Source: Phocaeicola plebeius | Lineage (GTDB): Bacteria; Bacteroidota; Bacteroidia; Bacteroidales; Bacteroidaceae | DNA length: 33,690 nt | Reading direction: 5' to 3' | Assembly (NCBI RefSeq): GCF_003437535.1 | Contig: NZ_QSQT01000035.1 | Span: 1 to 33,690 of the forward strand | Shown: piece after piece, positions 25,687 to 33,649 of the stretch | Numbering within the stretch: the stretch's first letter is position 1 | Layout: each line of letters begins with the position of its first letter | Notes under the pieces: generated by a model | Databases searched by the model: none | What the model saw: the letters and a program-made list of their open reading frames with translations, nothing else | Told to the model about the DNA's origin: nothing | Translations under genes and position numbers: made by a program

Positions 25687-26240
25687 AACCTGTCATGATT
25701 TTTTTGGCAGCACTCTGCCTCAGCGTGTCTTTACAGGCACAACAGCTTGAAATCAGCCAGCCCCGAAAAGCCGTACGTACTTCCGGCGATGTGGGTGCCG
25801 TACTGCTTCCCGTAGCCGGACTGACAGCCATACTTATTGAAAAAGACTGGCAAGGACTGAAACAGGGCGCATTGGCTGGAATTACCACGTTAGGAGTTAC
25901 ATACGCATTGAAATATGCAGTTAAAAAAGAACGTCCCGACCACAGCGACAATCATTCATTTCCGTCCATGCATACCTCTGTATCTTTTACAGCTGCCTCT
26001 TTCATCCAGCGACGTTACGGATGGAAATGGGGACTTCCTGCCTATGTAGTCTCTACTTATGTAGGCTGGAGCCGTGTATACGGAAAAAAACATGACTGGT
26101 GGGATGTAGCGGCCGGCGCGGCCATCGGAGTAGGAAGCTCCTATCTTTTTACCCGTCCGTTTGCCAAGAAACATGATTTGGCCATCAGCCCCGTAGCCGG
26201 TGACGGTTATTGCGGATTCTATACCTCTTTAAAATTCTGA
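25683..26240 (+). CDS. PAP2-family lipid phosphatase
   Basis: A phosphatase of the PAP2 superfamily, 185 residues, with an N-terminal signal peptide (1-19, LQAQ) and then hydrophobic helices. All three catalytic motifs are present: K77-x6-R84P85, P94SMH97 and S130R131-x5-H137-x3-D141 (SRVYGKKHDWWD). The nucleophile is H137. It probably dephosphorylates an isoprenoid or phospholipid phosphate outside the membrane, perhaps feeding the adjoining kinase; PgpB-like or UppP-like specificity cannot be told. Last gene of the unit, before a hairpin terminator. Confidence 0.88.
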   Translation: MKPVMIFLAALCLSVSLQAQQLEISQPRKAVRTSGDVGAVLLPVAGLTAILIEKDWQGLKQGALAGITTLGVTYALKYAVKKERPDHSDNHSFPSMHTSVSFTAASFIQRRYGWKWGLPAYVVSTYVGWSRVYGKKHDWWDVAAGAAIGVGSSYLFTRPFAKKHDLAISPVAGDGYCGFYTSLKF

Positions 26241-26247
26241 ATAATCC

Positions 26248-26293
26248 CGGAAGCATGTACGCAGCAAACTATTTCCTGCTGCGTCCACTTCCG
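26248..26293. terminator. Hairpin between convergent PAP2 and MaoC genes
   Basis: An outer stem CGGAAG (26248-26253) with CTTCCG (26288-26293) encloses an inner stem ACGCAGCA (26259-26266) with TGCTGCGT (26277-26284). No U-tract follows. A further copy, TTTGCTGCGT at 26303-26312, could pair instead with ACGCAGCAAA at 26259-26268. Confidence 0.6.
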
Positions 26294-26313
26294 AACAGAT
26301 TCTTTGCTGCGTA

Positions 26314-26778
26314 TTAGTTGAAATAATACAAGAAAGTAGCAATACCTTCCAACGCTTTCTTCTTCTGGTCTTTAATTTCAATGGAGAATTTGATTTCTGC
26401 CTTTGCCACTCCACGCAGATTTACCAATGAGTGCAAATCAGCCACCAGACGTACACTCTGACCTGACAATACTGCCTGGCCGAACTTCATCTTGTCCATT
26501 CCATAATTCACCATCATCTTCAAGTTGTTCACCTCGATAATCTGATTCCACAGATAAGGTAACAAAGACAAGGTAAGATACCCGTGTACAATTGTACTCT
26601 TGTAAGGACTTTCCGCTTTGGCACGCTCTGCATCCACATGAATCCACTGGTGATCCAATGTAGCATCTGCAAACTGGTTGATGCGTTCCTGCGGAATTTC
26701 AAGCCATTCTGATACTCCAATCTGCTGGCCGACCAATTTTTCGAACTCTTCGTACGAGTTAATAATAACTTTCTCCAT
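26314..26778 (-). CDS. MaoC-family (R)-specific enoyl-CoA hydratase-like protein
   Basis: A hot-dog-fold dehydratase of 154 residues. The hydratase-2 motif appears as F36ADATLDHQWIHVD with D42 and H47 as likely catalytic pair, followed by S61TIVHGYLTLSL and MVNYGMDKMKF. It probably hydrates a short acyl-CoA or processes a related thioester, but the pathway is unknown as it stands alone. A TATCTTTG box (26822-26815) lies 37 bp upstream. It converges with the PAP2 gene over a shared hairpin. Confidence 0.88.
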   Translation of the reverse strand: MEKVIINSYEEFEKLVGQQIGVSEWLEIPQERINQFADATLDHQWIHVDAERAKAESPYKSTIVHGYLTLSLLPYLWNQIIEVNNLKMMVNYGMDKMKFGQAVLSGQSVRLVADLHSLVNLRGVAKAEIKFSIEIKDQKKKALEGIATFLYYFN

Positions 26779-26814
26779 AATTATCCTTATTCTTTAAAAA
26801 GCATAAAATATAGA

Positions 26815-26822
26815 CAAAGATA
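26815..26822 (-). promoter_or_regulatory. -7 box of the MaoC gene
   Basis: TATCTTTG on the minus strand, with an A/T-rich upstream region and no clear -33. Confidence 0.5.
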
Positions 26823-26937
26823 AGTATATTTTCTTATTTCGATTCTTTTTCTTATCAAAATAAAGTAGCCTAAAAATCATGATAAATAGCCAAATCATCA
26901 GATTCCGGCTAAATTGACTACTTAAACAACAATGAAA

Positions 26938-27144
26938 TTAATACTTTACTAATCGTTTGGGATTTCCATGCCAGGAACACCCCAGACAAAAGACCTCGTT
27001 CAAATCAAATCCTTCAAGCGATTCATCTTCTTTTTTCGGTACGACTTCTCCTTCAGAAGTCACATATACCAACCGACGCTCTCCTGCTTCATTTTTCACA
27101 TACATCGCTGCAATTTTGCATTGCGGGCACAACATTTTTTTCAT
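26938..27144 (-). CDS. Small zinc-ribbon-like protein
   Basis: A 68-residue soluble protein with two Cys pairs, C6PQC9 at the N-terminus and C53LGC56 near the C-terminus, separated by a beta-rich charged middle. That is the pattern of a rubredoxin-knuckle zinc ribbon. No closer family recognised. It has its own TATCTTTG box at 27175-27168. Confidence 0.72.
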   Translation of the reverse strand: MKKMLCPQCKIAAMYVKNEAGERRLVYVTSEGEVVPKKEDESLEGFDLNEVFCLGCSWHGNPKRLVKY

Positions 27145-27167
27145 GTCCTATACTTTATTAATCTGCA

Positions 27168-27175
27168 CAAAGATA
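27168..27175 (-). promoter_or_regulatory. -7 box of the zinc-ribbon gene
   Basis: TATCTTTG on the minus strand, 23 bp before the ATG. Confidence 0.5.
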
Positions 27176-27311
27176 CATATTTTCATGGAATCCCCACTCT
27201 ACACCGCTATTATCCCCATCTATTTATGCAACCCGGTTGTTATTATTACATAACTGATACAAGAAAGCAAAAAAGGAGGTAAATTCGCCTCATAATAAAA
27301 CAGCTACAACT

Positions 27312-28232
27312 ATGTCACATTCACACTCTCATTCACACACGCACAGCCATCATGCCATCGAATCGGTCAGTACCACCCTCATCGTATGTATCATCCTGAA
27401 CCTGTTGTTCGTAATAGCCGAAGCGGCCATTGGTTTTTCCTACCATTCCTTAGGCCTGCTCTCTGACGCCGGACATAACCTGAGTGATATATTCAGCTTA
27501 CTGCTTTCACTCTTTGCCATCCGGATGGCGGCACGAAAAGGAAATCGCCATTTCACCTATGGCTATAAAAAAAGTACCATACTTGTCTCGCTGACCAATG
27601 CCGTCATACTCCTCATTGCCGTAGGAGGGATTCTGATTGAAAGTATCTATAAATTATATAGCCCCGGCACCGTTTCCGGTGAAGCCATCTCATGGACTGC
27701 CGGAGCGGGCATATTAGTGAACGGAGCTACCGCCCTGCTACTGATGAGCCGACGAAAAAACGACTTAAACATCAAAGGAGCTTTTCTGCACATGGCCATG
27801 GATACACTGGTATCCGTCGGGGTAGTTATCTCGGGCATCCTTATCAGCCTGACCCATTATTACGCACTCGATGCGTTCATCGGAATGGGCATAGCCCTCA
27901 TTATCCTGATTTCTACCTGGAAACTCTTGAAAGAGAGTCTCTACCTTACACTGGATGCCGTGCCTGAGCACATTCACCTCGACAAACTGGAGCAGGAAAT
28001 CAGTCAGACACAGGGAGTGGAAAGCTGGCATCACCTGCATGTATGGGCTGTCAGTACGACTGAAAATGCCGCTACCCTTCACGTGGTAATTACCAGTCTG
28101 AATGAGATTGAATGTACCAAACATGCACTTAAACAACTGTTATCCCAACACGGAATTACCCATTCTACCATCGAATTTGAAACCCCAGGCTCGCAATGTG
28201 AAGATACAGCCAAAGGATGCTATCACTCCTGA
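27312..28232 (+). CDS. Cation diffusion facilitator, zinc exporter type
   Basis: An inner-membrane antiporter of the CDF family, 306 residues and six helices, that moves Zn(II) and similar ions out of the cytoplasm in exchange for protons. The N-terminus carries eight histidines in 14 residues (S-H repeats). The transport site is S51DAGHNLSD59 (D52, H55, D59) in helix 2 and H160-x3-D164 in helix 5. The C-terminal domain (about 210-290) has the ferredoxin-like regulatory fold with W-H-H-L-H-V-W. It resembles CzcD/ZitB. It is followed by a strong bidirectional hairpin. Confidence 0.92.
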   Translation: MSHSHSHSHTHSHHAIESVSTTLIVCIILNLLFVIAEAAIGFSYHSLGLLSDAGHNLSDIFSLLLSLFAIRMAARKGNRHFTYGYKKSTILVSLTNAVILLIAVGGILIESIYKLYSPGTVSGEAISWTAGAGILVNGATALLLMSRRKNDLNIKGAFLHMAMDTLVSVGVVISGILISLTHYYALDAFIGMGIALIILISTWKLLKESLYLTLDAVPEHIHLDKLEQEISQTQGVESWHHLHVWAVSTTENAATLHVVITSLNEIECTKHALKQLLSQHGITHSTIEFETPGSQCEDTAKGCYHS

Positions 28233-28245
28233 ACACCACAAAAAG

Positions 28246-28290
28246 AAAGTGCGCTGACCGGAAAAAAACTTCCAACCAGCGCACTTTTCT
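28246..28290. terminator. Bidirectional terminator after the CDF gene
   Basis: Arms AAAGTGCGCTG (28246-28256) and CAGCGCACTTT (28277-28287) form an 11-bp stem with extra GGAA/TTCC pairing in the loop. T-rich sequence follows on the plus strand and A-rich on the other side. Confidence 0.88.
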
Positions 28291-28305
28291 ATTTTTCTTT
28301 AAGAA

Positions 28306-28509
28306 TTATTTCAGTTTCACGAATAACTCTCCATCCACTTCACTTGTCTCAATTTTGTCTTCTCTCAACAACCAACCTAAACCCAGGAACAAGTCCTTGT
28401 CTGCTTTCAATTTAGCTTCTTTCTTAAGCTGTTTCTGAGTTTTGCCTTCTGTTTCATTCAGTGCCTCCCAGATTTGTCCGGCAATGACACCTGCTTTTTC
28501 TTTTAACAT
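28306..28509 (-). CDS. Small winged-helix protein (DUF2582-like)
   Basis: A 67-residue basic winged-helix protein (I-A-G-Q-I-W-E-A-L-N-E-T, K-T-Q-K-Q-L-K-K-E-A-K-L, D-K-D-L-F-L-G-L-G-W-L-L-R-E-D-K-I) of a family common in Bacteroidetes. It may be a DNA-binding accessory factor. The ATG used starts the conserved LKEKAGVIAGQIW segment; an earlier in-frame ATG at 28536 would add nine residues. A TAATTTTG box lies upstream. Confidence 0.77.
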   Translation of the reverse strand: MLKEKAGVIAGQIWEALNETEGKTQKQLKKEAKLKADKDLFLGLGWLLREDKIETSEVDGELFVKLK

Positions 28510-28563
28510 AGTCTTTTTGCTTTTATAATTATACATCTAAACTTGACGTGCATTAAACTGCGG

Positions 28564-28571
28564 CAAAATTA
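28564..28571 (-). promoter_or_regulatory. -7 box of the small winged-helix gene
   Basis: TAATTTTG on the minus strand fits TAnnTTTG exactly; the leader would be about 48 nt. Confidence 0.45.
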
Positions 28572-28642
28572 ACAAAAAACAAGAAAAGGCGTGAAGAAAA
28601 AAGAGAAAACTTTCATTTTACAACCTAAAAAACAGCTTCTTA

Positions 28643-29110
28643 TTACAATTTCCCTTCATTTTCCAAGAAATCGCCCCAAATTCTTGCTGCCGTTTCCACC
28701 ATTCGTGCGCACGGACGTTTGGCATAATACTGTGCGGTCCGGGCATCGGGTGTAGCTACAATAGGTTCTTTCTTTGACAAGCCCAACAGTTCGCTGCAAC
28801 GGATGGTTCCGCATTCTTCCTTAAACTTTTCAGCCAGTTCCTGCACCAATTTATAATTGGCAGCCTTTCCTTCCCTGTCTGCCCCATCCACTGCACAGCG
28901 TTCCAAACCCGCCAGCAGAAACATACCGCAAGCCGCACCGCATATCTCCCGCATGCGCCCGATACCTCCTCCAAACGAAGCAGCCATGTGCAATGCCTGC
29001 TCGAAGGTAAAACCATACATATCCGCATAAGCTCCAACGACTGACTGTGAGCAATTATATCCTTCCTTGAACAGCGCAACAGCTTTCTGTATACGTTCTT
29101 CTTTCGTCAT
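28643..29110 (-). CDS. C_GCAxxG_C_C family protein
   Basis: A 155-residue redox-like protein with the family's cysteine pattern: C20 (NCSQS), C57GAAC61G (the GCAxxG-type core), C72, then C100 and C105 (CGTIRC) and C134. The protein is helical and soluble. Members may bind an iron-sulphur cluster or other metal, but function is unproven. It ends a minus-strand unit, 14 bp after the hydroxyacid dehydrogenase. Confidence 0.87.
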   Translation of the reverse strand: MTKEERIQKAVALFKEGYNCSQSVVGAYADMYGFTFEQALHMAASFGGGIGRMREICGAACGMFLLAGLERCAVDGADREGKAANYKLVQELAEKFKEECGTIRCSELLGLSKKEPIVATPDARTAQYYAKRPCARMVETAARIWGDFLENEGKL

Positions 29111-29124
29111 GATTTCCTTTCCTT

Positions 29125-30084
29125 TTAGTTGTTGACTACATTTACCGGTTTACCTTCCAGAAAAGCCTTCAGGTTATTTACGGCCAACTGCATCAGTCGA
29201 ACACGCGCTTCTTTCGTAGCCCACGCCTGATGTGGCGTGATAAAACAGTTACGTGCTTTCAGTAACGGATTATCTGCACGAGGTGGTTCAGAAGAAAGCA
29301 CATCCAAACCCGCAGCAGCAATTTTGCCACTGTTCAGTGCATCCGCCAAATCCTGCTCGTTTACCAAGCCTCCCCTACCGGTATTAATCAAAATAGCGGA
29401 CGGCTTCATCAAGTCCAGTTTACGGGCATCCACCAGTTCACGAGTTGTTTCCGTCAACGGACAATGCAAACTCACGATATCACACTTACGGAACAATTCA
29501 TCCATTGAAGGACACTTATGTACATCAGCCGGAAGTTCCATGGCCGACTTGCTGGTATAAGCATACACATCCAGACCAAAACCGACTGCGATACGTGCCG
29601 TAGCCCGTCCCGTATTTCCAAAACCGATAATACCTATCTTTTTGCCATCAAGTTCATGCAACGGCGCATCCCAGAAAGAAAAATCAGCCTGACGACTCCA
29701 CTTTCCGTTACTTACTTCCTGGGCATAATATCCCACACGCTGCACAATATTCAGAATGTGTGCAAATGCCATCTGAGCCACCGAGCTGGTGCTGTAAGCC
29801 GGAATGTTTGTCACCACAATTCCTTTTCGGGCGGCTGCAGCCACATCCACTACATTATATCCTGTAGCCAGCACACCTATATATTTCAGTGAAGGAAGCT
29901 TTTCAAGCACAGCCTCATCCAGCACTACTTTGTTCGTAAACACCACTTCTGCTCCTTCTGCTCTTTTGCAAACATCTTTCGGAGCCGTACGTTCATACAC
30001 GGTCACTTCCCCCAATTCCTTCAAAGGTTCCCATGACAAATCTCCCGGATTCAATGTATATCCGTCTAATATTACAATCTTCAT
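29125..30084 (-). CDS. D-2-hydroxyacid dehydrogenase (glycerate/hydroxypyruvate type)
   Basis: An NAD(P)H-dependent enzyme of 319 residues that reduces a 2-oxoacid to the D-hydroxyacid. Signatures are the NAD loop G152IIGFGNTGRA, V204SLHCPLT, I233NTGRGGLVNE with substrate-binding R237, E266 (SSEPP) and catalytic H285 (TPHQAW). Most like hydroxypyruvate/glyoxylate reductases (HprA type), but phosphoglycerate or lactate specificity is not excluded. It follows rarA by 29 bp and precedes the C_GCAxxG_C_C gene, so the three are probably one transcript. Confidence 0.88.
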   Translation of the reverse strand: MKIVILDGYTLNPGDLSWEPLKELGEVTVYERTAPKDVCKRAEGAEVVFTNKVVLDEAVLEKLPSLKYIGVLATGYNVVDVAAAARKGIVVTNIPAYSTSSVAQMAFAHILNIVQRVGYYAQEVSNGKWSRQADFSFWDAPLHELDGKKIGIIGFGNTGRATARIAVGFGLDVYAYTSKSAMELPADVHKCPSMDELFRKCDIVSLHCPLTETTRELVDARKLDLMKPSAILINTGRGGLVNEQDLADALNSGKIAAAGLDVLSSEPPRADNPLLKARNCFITPHQAWATKEARVRLMQLAVNNLKAFLEGKPVNVVNN

Positions 30085-30113
30085 ATCTTTCTTCTTAAAA
30101 CTATATATTCATA

Positions 30114-31388
30114 TTATTCTTTAAAACGATCACCCCACAGGCTCACCATCCGCTCTTTCAGCTTCTGCTCGGAAGGATTATCCTGTGCATGCCAGATACG
30201 CTGTGTACGAATCTCTTCCGGAAGGAAATCCTGCTTGACAAAATTTCCCTTATACGCATGCGCATACTTATAGTCCTTTCCATATCCCAATTGCTTCATA
30301 AGCTTGGTAGGTGCATTGCGCAAATGCAGCGGAACCGGAAGGTTTCCCGTCTGCCGTACCAGCTCCAATGCCGAATTGATTCCTTCATAAGCCGAATTGC
30401 TTTTCGGACTGGTGGCCAGATACACCGTAGCCTCAGCCAATGGAATACGCCCTTCCGGCCACCCTATTTTCATCACTGCCTCAAAGGCCGCATTGGCCAG
30501 CAACAGTGCATTCGGATTGGCCAGACCAATATCTTCTGAAGCAGAAATTACCAGACGACGGGCTATAAATGCCGGATCTTCTCCTCCTTCTACCATACGG
30601 GCCAGCCAGTACAAGGCTCCATCGGGATCACTGCCACGAATGGATTTGATAAAAGCAGAAACAATATCATAATGCATCTCGCCTTCCTTGTCATAGGCCA
30701 AAGGATTCTGCTGCAAGCTTGACACCACTTTTTCATCGGTAATAATCACCGGATTGGCAGTATCTGCCTCTATCACAAGTTCCAGAATATTCAACAACTT
30801 ACGCGCATCTCCTCCGGAGTAGCGCAACATGGCATCCGTGTCCTTCAACTCCACCTGCCGTTCTTTCAGTATCGGGTCTTTAGTCAAGGCCAAATGAAGC
30901 AGTTCAAGCAAATCCTCCTTTTCCAATGACTTGAGTACATACAACTGGCAGCGGGAAAGCAACGGCCGGATTACCTCGAACGACGGATTCTCGGTAGTGG
31001 CACCTATCAGCGTCACCACCCCCGTTTCGACCGCTCCTAACAATGAGTCCTGCTGTGACTTACTGAAACGGTGAATTTCATCAATAAACAATATCGGACT
31101 TTGCTGAGAAAAGAAACGGTTGGCCTTCGCCTTTTCTATCACCTCACGCACTTCCTTCACTCCCGAAGTAACCGCACTCAGTGTATAAAAAGGAACTTCC
31201 AGCCGGTTCGCTACAATCTGCGCCAGGGTGGTCTTTCCGACTCCCGGCGGTCCCCACAAAATAAACGAAGAAATCCGCCCCGCTTCAATCATCCTGCGCA
31301 ACACGGCCCCTTCTCCCACCAGATGTTTCTGGCCAATATATTCATCCAGCGTCTTCGGACGCATTCTTTCAGCCAATGGTTGTGCCAT
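30114..31388 (-). CDS. rarA: Replication-associated recombination protein A (AAA+ ATPase)
   Basis: A clamp-loader-like AAA+ protein that acts at stalled forks. It has 424 residues: Walker A G46PPGVGKTT, Walker B I98LFIDEIHRF, sensor 1 LIGATTENPSFEV, an arginine-finger segment LLSRCQLY and sensor 2 SGGDARKLLN. The C-terminal tetramerisation domain carries ALYWLARMVEGGEDP. The start has a TATCTTTG box with TTTG 21 bp upstream. First gene of a three-gene unit. Confidence 0.95.
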   Translation of the reverse strand: MAQPLAERMRPKTLDEYIGQKHLVGEGAVLRRMIEAGRISSFILWGPPGVGKTTLAQIVANRLEVPFYTLSAVTSGVKEVREVIEKAKANRFFSQQSPILFIDEIHRFSKSQQDSLLGAVETGVVTLIGATTENPSFEVIRPLLSRCQLYVLKSLEKEDLLELLHLALTKDPILKERQVELKDTDAMLRYSGGDARKLLNILELVIEADTANPVIITDEKVVSSLQQNPLAYDKEGEMHYDIVSAFIKSIRGSDPDGALYWLARMVEGGEDPAFIARRLVISASEDIGLANPNALLLANAAFEAVMKIGWPEGRIPLAEATVYLATSPKSNSAYEGINSALELVRQTGNLPVPLHLRNAPTKLMKQLGYGKDYKYAHAYKGNFVKQDFLPEEIRTQRIWHAQDNPSEQKLKERMVSLWGDRFKE

Positions 31389-31412
31389 AGTTCTACCTTA
31401 ATTAATATCCCC

Positions 31413-31445
31413 CAAAGATACGGAAAGTTTCTGAATACACGCAAA
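31413..31445 (-). promoter_or_regulatory. Promoter of rarA
   Basis: The -7 box TATCTTTG (31420-31413) and a -33 TTTG (31445-31442) stand 21 bp apart; the ATG is 25 bp downstream. Confidence 0.65.
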
Positions 31446-31509
31446 GAAAACCTGCGGCGACACACAAAAATCACACGATGAAACACAACTGAAATGCAAA
31501 TGTAAGGGC

Positions 31510-31542
31510 AAAAAAAAGGCGCTTTTCACAAAGGGCCTTTTT
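31510..31542 (-). terminator. Terminator of the candidate small RNA
   Basis: Arms AAAAAGGC (31513-31520) and GCCTTTTT (31535-31542), followed in the minus direction by an eight-T run. No annotated gene ends here, which is why a small RNA is proposed. Confidence 0.65.
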
Positions 31543-31718
31543 AAGTTTTCAATAGGTATTAGTTTTTTTTCTTAAGGTAAAAAGATTGTTTTCAGGATAA
31601 CGGCACAAAGATGCGGCCTTTTTTTCAGGTAACCAAATAAAAAAACATGTCATAAAACACATTCTGCGTTTTTTTTCATTGTCTTTCCTTTGGCATTATT
31701 AACAAGATGCATCTTCGC
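31510..31718 (-). ncRNA. Candidate structured small RNA upstream of rarA, about 210 nt
   Basis: The gap between rarA and glnS contains a minus-strand unit with no convincing ORF: a -7 box TATCTTTG (31732-31725), then about 175 nt, then an intrinsic terminator (31542-31510, eight U). Inside, AAAAAAAC (31639-31646) pairs with GTTTTTTT (31668-31675), and ATGT (31647-31650) with ACAT (31659-31662). AAGATGC (31608-31614) pairs with GCATCTT (31709-31715) to close a larger domain. The terminator comes before the rarA promoter, so this would be an independent transcript. A 6S-like RNA is possible but not shown. No clear -33 box was seen. Confidence 0.4.
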
Positions 31719-31724
31719 GCTCTA

Positions 31725-31732
31725 CAAAGATA
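31725..31732 (-). promoter_or_regulatory. -7 box of the candidate small RNA
   Basis: TATCTTTG on the minus strand next to the palindrome AAGATGCATCTT (31704-31715). No -33 TTTG at the usual distance. Confidence 0.4.
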
Positions 31733-31805
31733 AGCAAATTTAAGTAAAAGGATGTAGCTCCGAAGAAATATTCTTTCCAATTATCTATAAGGAGATTATT
31801 TTTAC

Positions 31806-31813
31806 TATTTTTG
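31806..31813 (+). promoter_or_regulatory. -7 box of glnS
   Basis: TATTTTTG fits TAnnTTTG, 32 bp before the glnS ATG. The upstream -33 is weak. Confidence 0.5.
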
Positions 31814-31845
31814 CAGAGTTAAAAGAAAAAACAAAAAGTTTCCGT

Positions 31846-33585
31846 ATGACAGAAATAAATACAACCGAAAATTCAGAAAAGAAAAGCCTGAATTTCATTG
31901 AGCAAATTGTAGAGAAAGACTTGCAGGAAGGTAAAAACGGTGGAAGAATTCAAACCCGTTTCCCACCAGAGCCTAACGGATACTTGCACATCGGACATGC
32001 AAAAGCCATTTGTCTGGACTTCGGAATCGCACAGCGATACGGAGGAACCTGTAACCTGCGTTTCGATGATACAAACCCGACGAAAGAAGATGTAGAATAT
32101 GTAGAAGCCATTAAGGAAGACATCCAGTGGCTGGGCTTCCAGTGGGGAAATGAATATTATGCTTCCGACTATTTCCAGCAACTATGGGACTTCGCTATCC
32201 GTCTTATCAAAGAAGGAAAGGCGTATGTAGACGAACAGACCTCGGAAGAAATTGCAGCCCAGAAAGGTACTCCTACCCAGCCGGGAACGGAAAGTCCTTA
32301 TCGTAACCGCCCGATTGAGGAAAGCCTGGAACTGTTCCAGAAAATGAATGCCGGAGAAATTGAAGAAGGCAAGATGGTACTGCGTGCCAAGATTGACATG
32401 GCCAACCCGAACATGCACTTCCGCGACCCGGTTATCTACCGTGTGGTAAAAACTCCTCACCACCGTACCGGTGACAAATGGAAGGCTTACCCGATGTATG
32501 ACTTCGCACACGGACAGAGCGACTTCTTTGAAGGAGTAACACATTCATTGTGTACACTGGAATTCGTGGTACACCGTCCGCTTTACGATTTGTTTGTAGA
32601 CTGGGTGAAAGACGGAAAAGACCTGGACGACAACCGTCCGCATCAGTATGAGTTCAACAAACTGAACCTGAGCTACACACTGATGAGCAAGCGTAACCTG
32701 CTGACACTGGTAAAAGAAGGACTGGTAGACGGATGGGACGACCCACGTATGCCGACCATCTGCGGTTTCCGCCGTCGTGGATACTCTCCTGAGTCTATCC
32801 GCAAATTCATTGACAAAATCGGATATACTACATACGATGCACTGAACGACTTTGCTTTGCTGGAAAGTGCCGTTCGTGAAGACCTGAACGCACGTTCTAC
32901 CCGTGTATCTGCCGTACTGAATCCGGTAAAACTGATTCTGACCAACTATCCGGAAGGACAAGTGGAAGAAATGGAAGCCATCAACAATCCGGAAGATTTG
33001 AGCGCCGGTACACATACCATTGAGTTCAGCCGTGAATTGTGGATGGAACGCGATGACTTCATGGAAGATGCACCGAAGAAATATTTCCGTATGACTCCGG
33101 GACAGGAAGTTCGTCTGAAAAACGCTTACATCGTAAAATGTACGGGTTGCAAGAAAGACGAAAACGGAAATGTGGTGGAAGTGTATGCAGAATACGACCC
33201 GAACACCAAGAGCGGTATGCCGGAAGCTAACCGTAAGGTGAAAGGTACGCTCCACTGGGTAAGCTGCAACCACTGCCTGAAAGCAGAAGTACGTTTGTAC
33301 GACCGCTTGTGGAAGGTAGAAAACCCGCGCGATGAAATGGCAGCTATACGTGAAGCCAAAGGATGCTCTCCGCTAGAAGCCATGCAGGAAATGATCAATC
33401 CGGACTCATTGAAAGTGCTGAACGAATGCTACGTAGAAAAATTTCTGGCCGATGCCAAACCGCTCGACTATCTGCAGTTCCAGCGTATCGGTTACTTCAA
33501 TGTGGACAAAGATTCTACTCCTGACCACCTGGTATTCAACCGCACCGTATCATTGAAAGATACATGGAGTAAAATCAACAAATAA
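31846..33585 (+). CDS. glnS: Glutaminyl-tRNA synthetase
   Basis: A class I synthetase that charges tRNA-Gln directly, so this organism does not rely solely on the transamidation route. It has 579 residues (E. coli 553): HIGH motif P41EPNGYLHIGHAKA (H48-H51), MSK loop L279MSKR, and the standard anticodon-binding barrels. The distal barrel carries C432TGC435 and C474NHC477, absent from E. coli GlnRS, which suggest a structural zinc. The N-terminal extension (about 20 residues) is acidic/polar. A hairpin follows 64 bp after the stop. Confidence 0.97.
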   Translation: MTEINTTENSEKKSLNFIEQIVEKDLQEGKNGGRIQTRFPPEPNGYLHIGHAKAICLDFGIAQRYGGTCNLRFDDTNPTKEDVEYVEAIKEDIQWLGFQWGNEYYASDYFQQLWDFAIRLIKEGKAYVDEQTSEEIAAQKGTPTQPGTESPYRNRPIEESLELFQKMNAGEIEEGKMVLRAKIDMANPNMHFRDPVIYRVVKTPHHRTGDKWKAYPMYDFAHGQSDFFEGVTHSLCTLEFVVHRPLYDLFVDWVKDGKDLDDNRPHQYEFNKLNLSYTLMSKRNLLTLVKEGLVDGWDDPRMPTICGFRRRGYSPESIRKFIDKIGYTTYDALNDFALLESAVREDLNARSTRVSAVLNPVKLILTNYPEGQVEEMEAINNPEDLSAGTHTIEFSRELWMERDDFMEDAPKKYFRMTPGQEVRLKNAYIVKCTGCKKDENGNVVEVYAEYDPNTKSGMPEANRKVKGTLHWVSCNHCLKAEVRLYDRLWKVENPRDEMAAIREAKGCSPLEAMQEMINPDSLKVLNECYVEKFLADAKPLDYLQFQRIGYFNVDKDSTPDHLVFNRTVSLKDTWSKINK

Positions 33586-33649
33586 AAGTGAGGCGATAAA
33601 AGCACTCCTTTATTACACTGATTTTAAGGAGTTAAAGAACTTATAAAAC

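Noticed and set aside
31630..31680. Short ORF (MKKNAECVL) as a leader peptide
   Set aside because: Only nine codons, inside the hairpin of the candidate RNA, and no downstream amino-acid gene to control.
32545..33273. Long open frame opposite glnS (242 codons)
   Set aside because: It lies wholly within glnS, has no family resemblance and reflects codon bias on the other strand.
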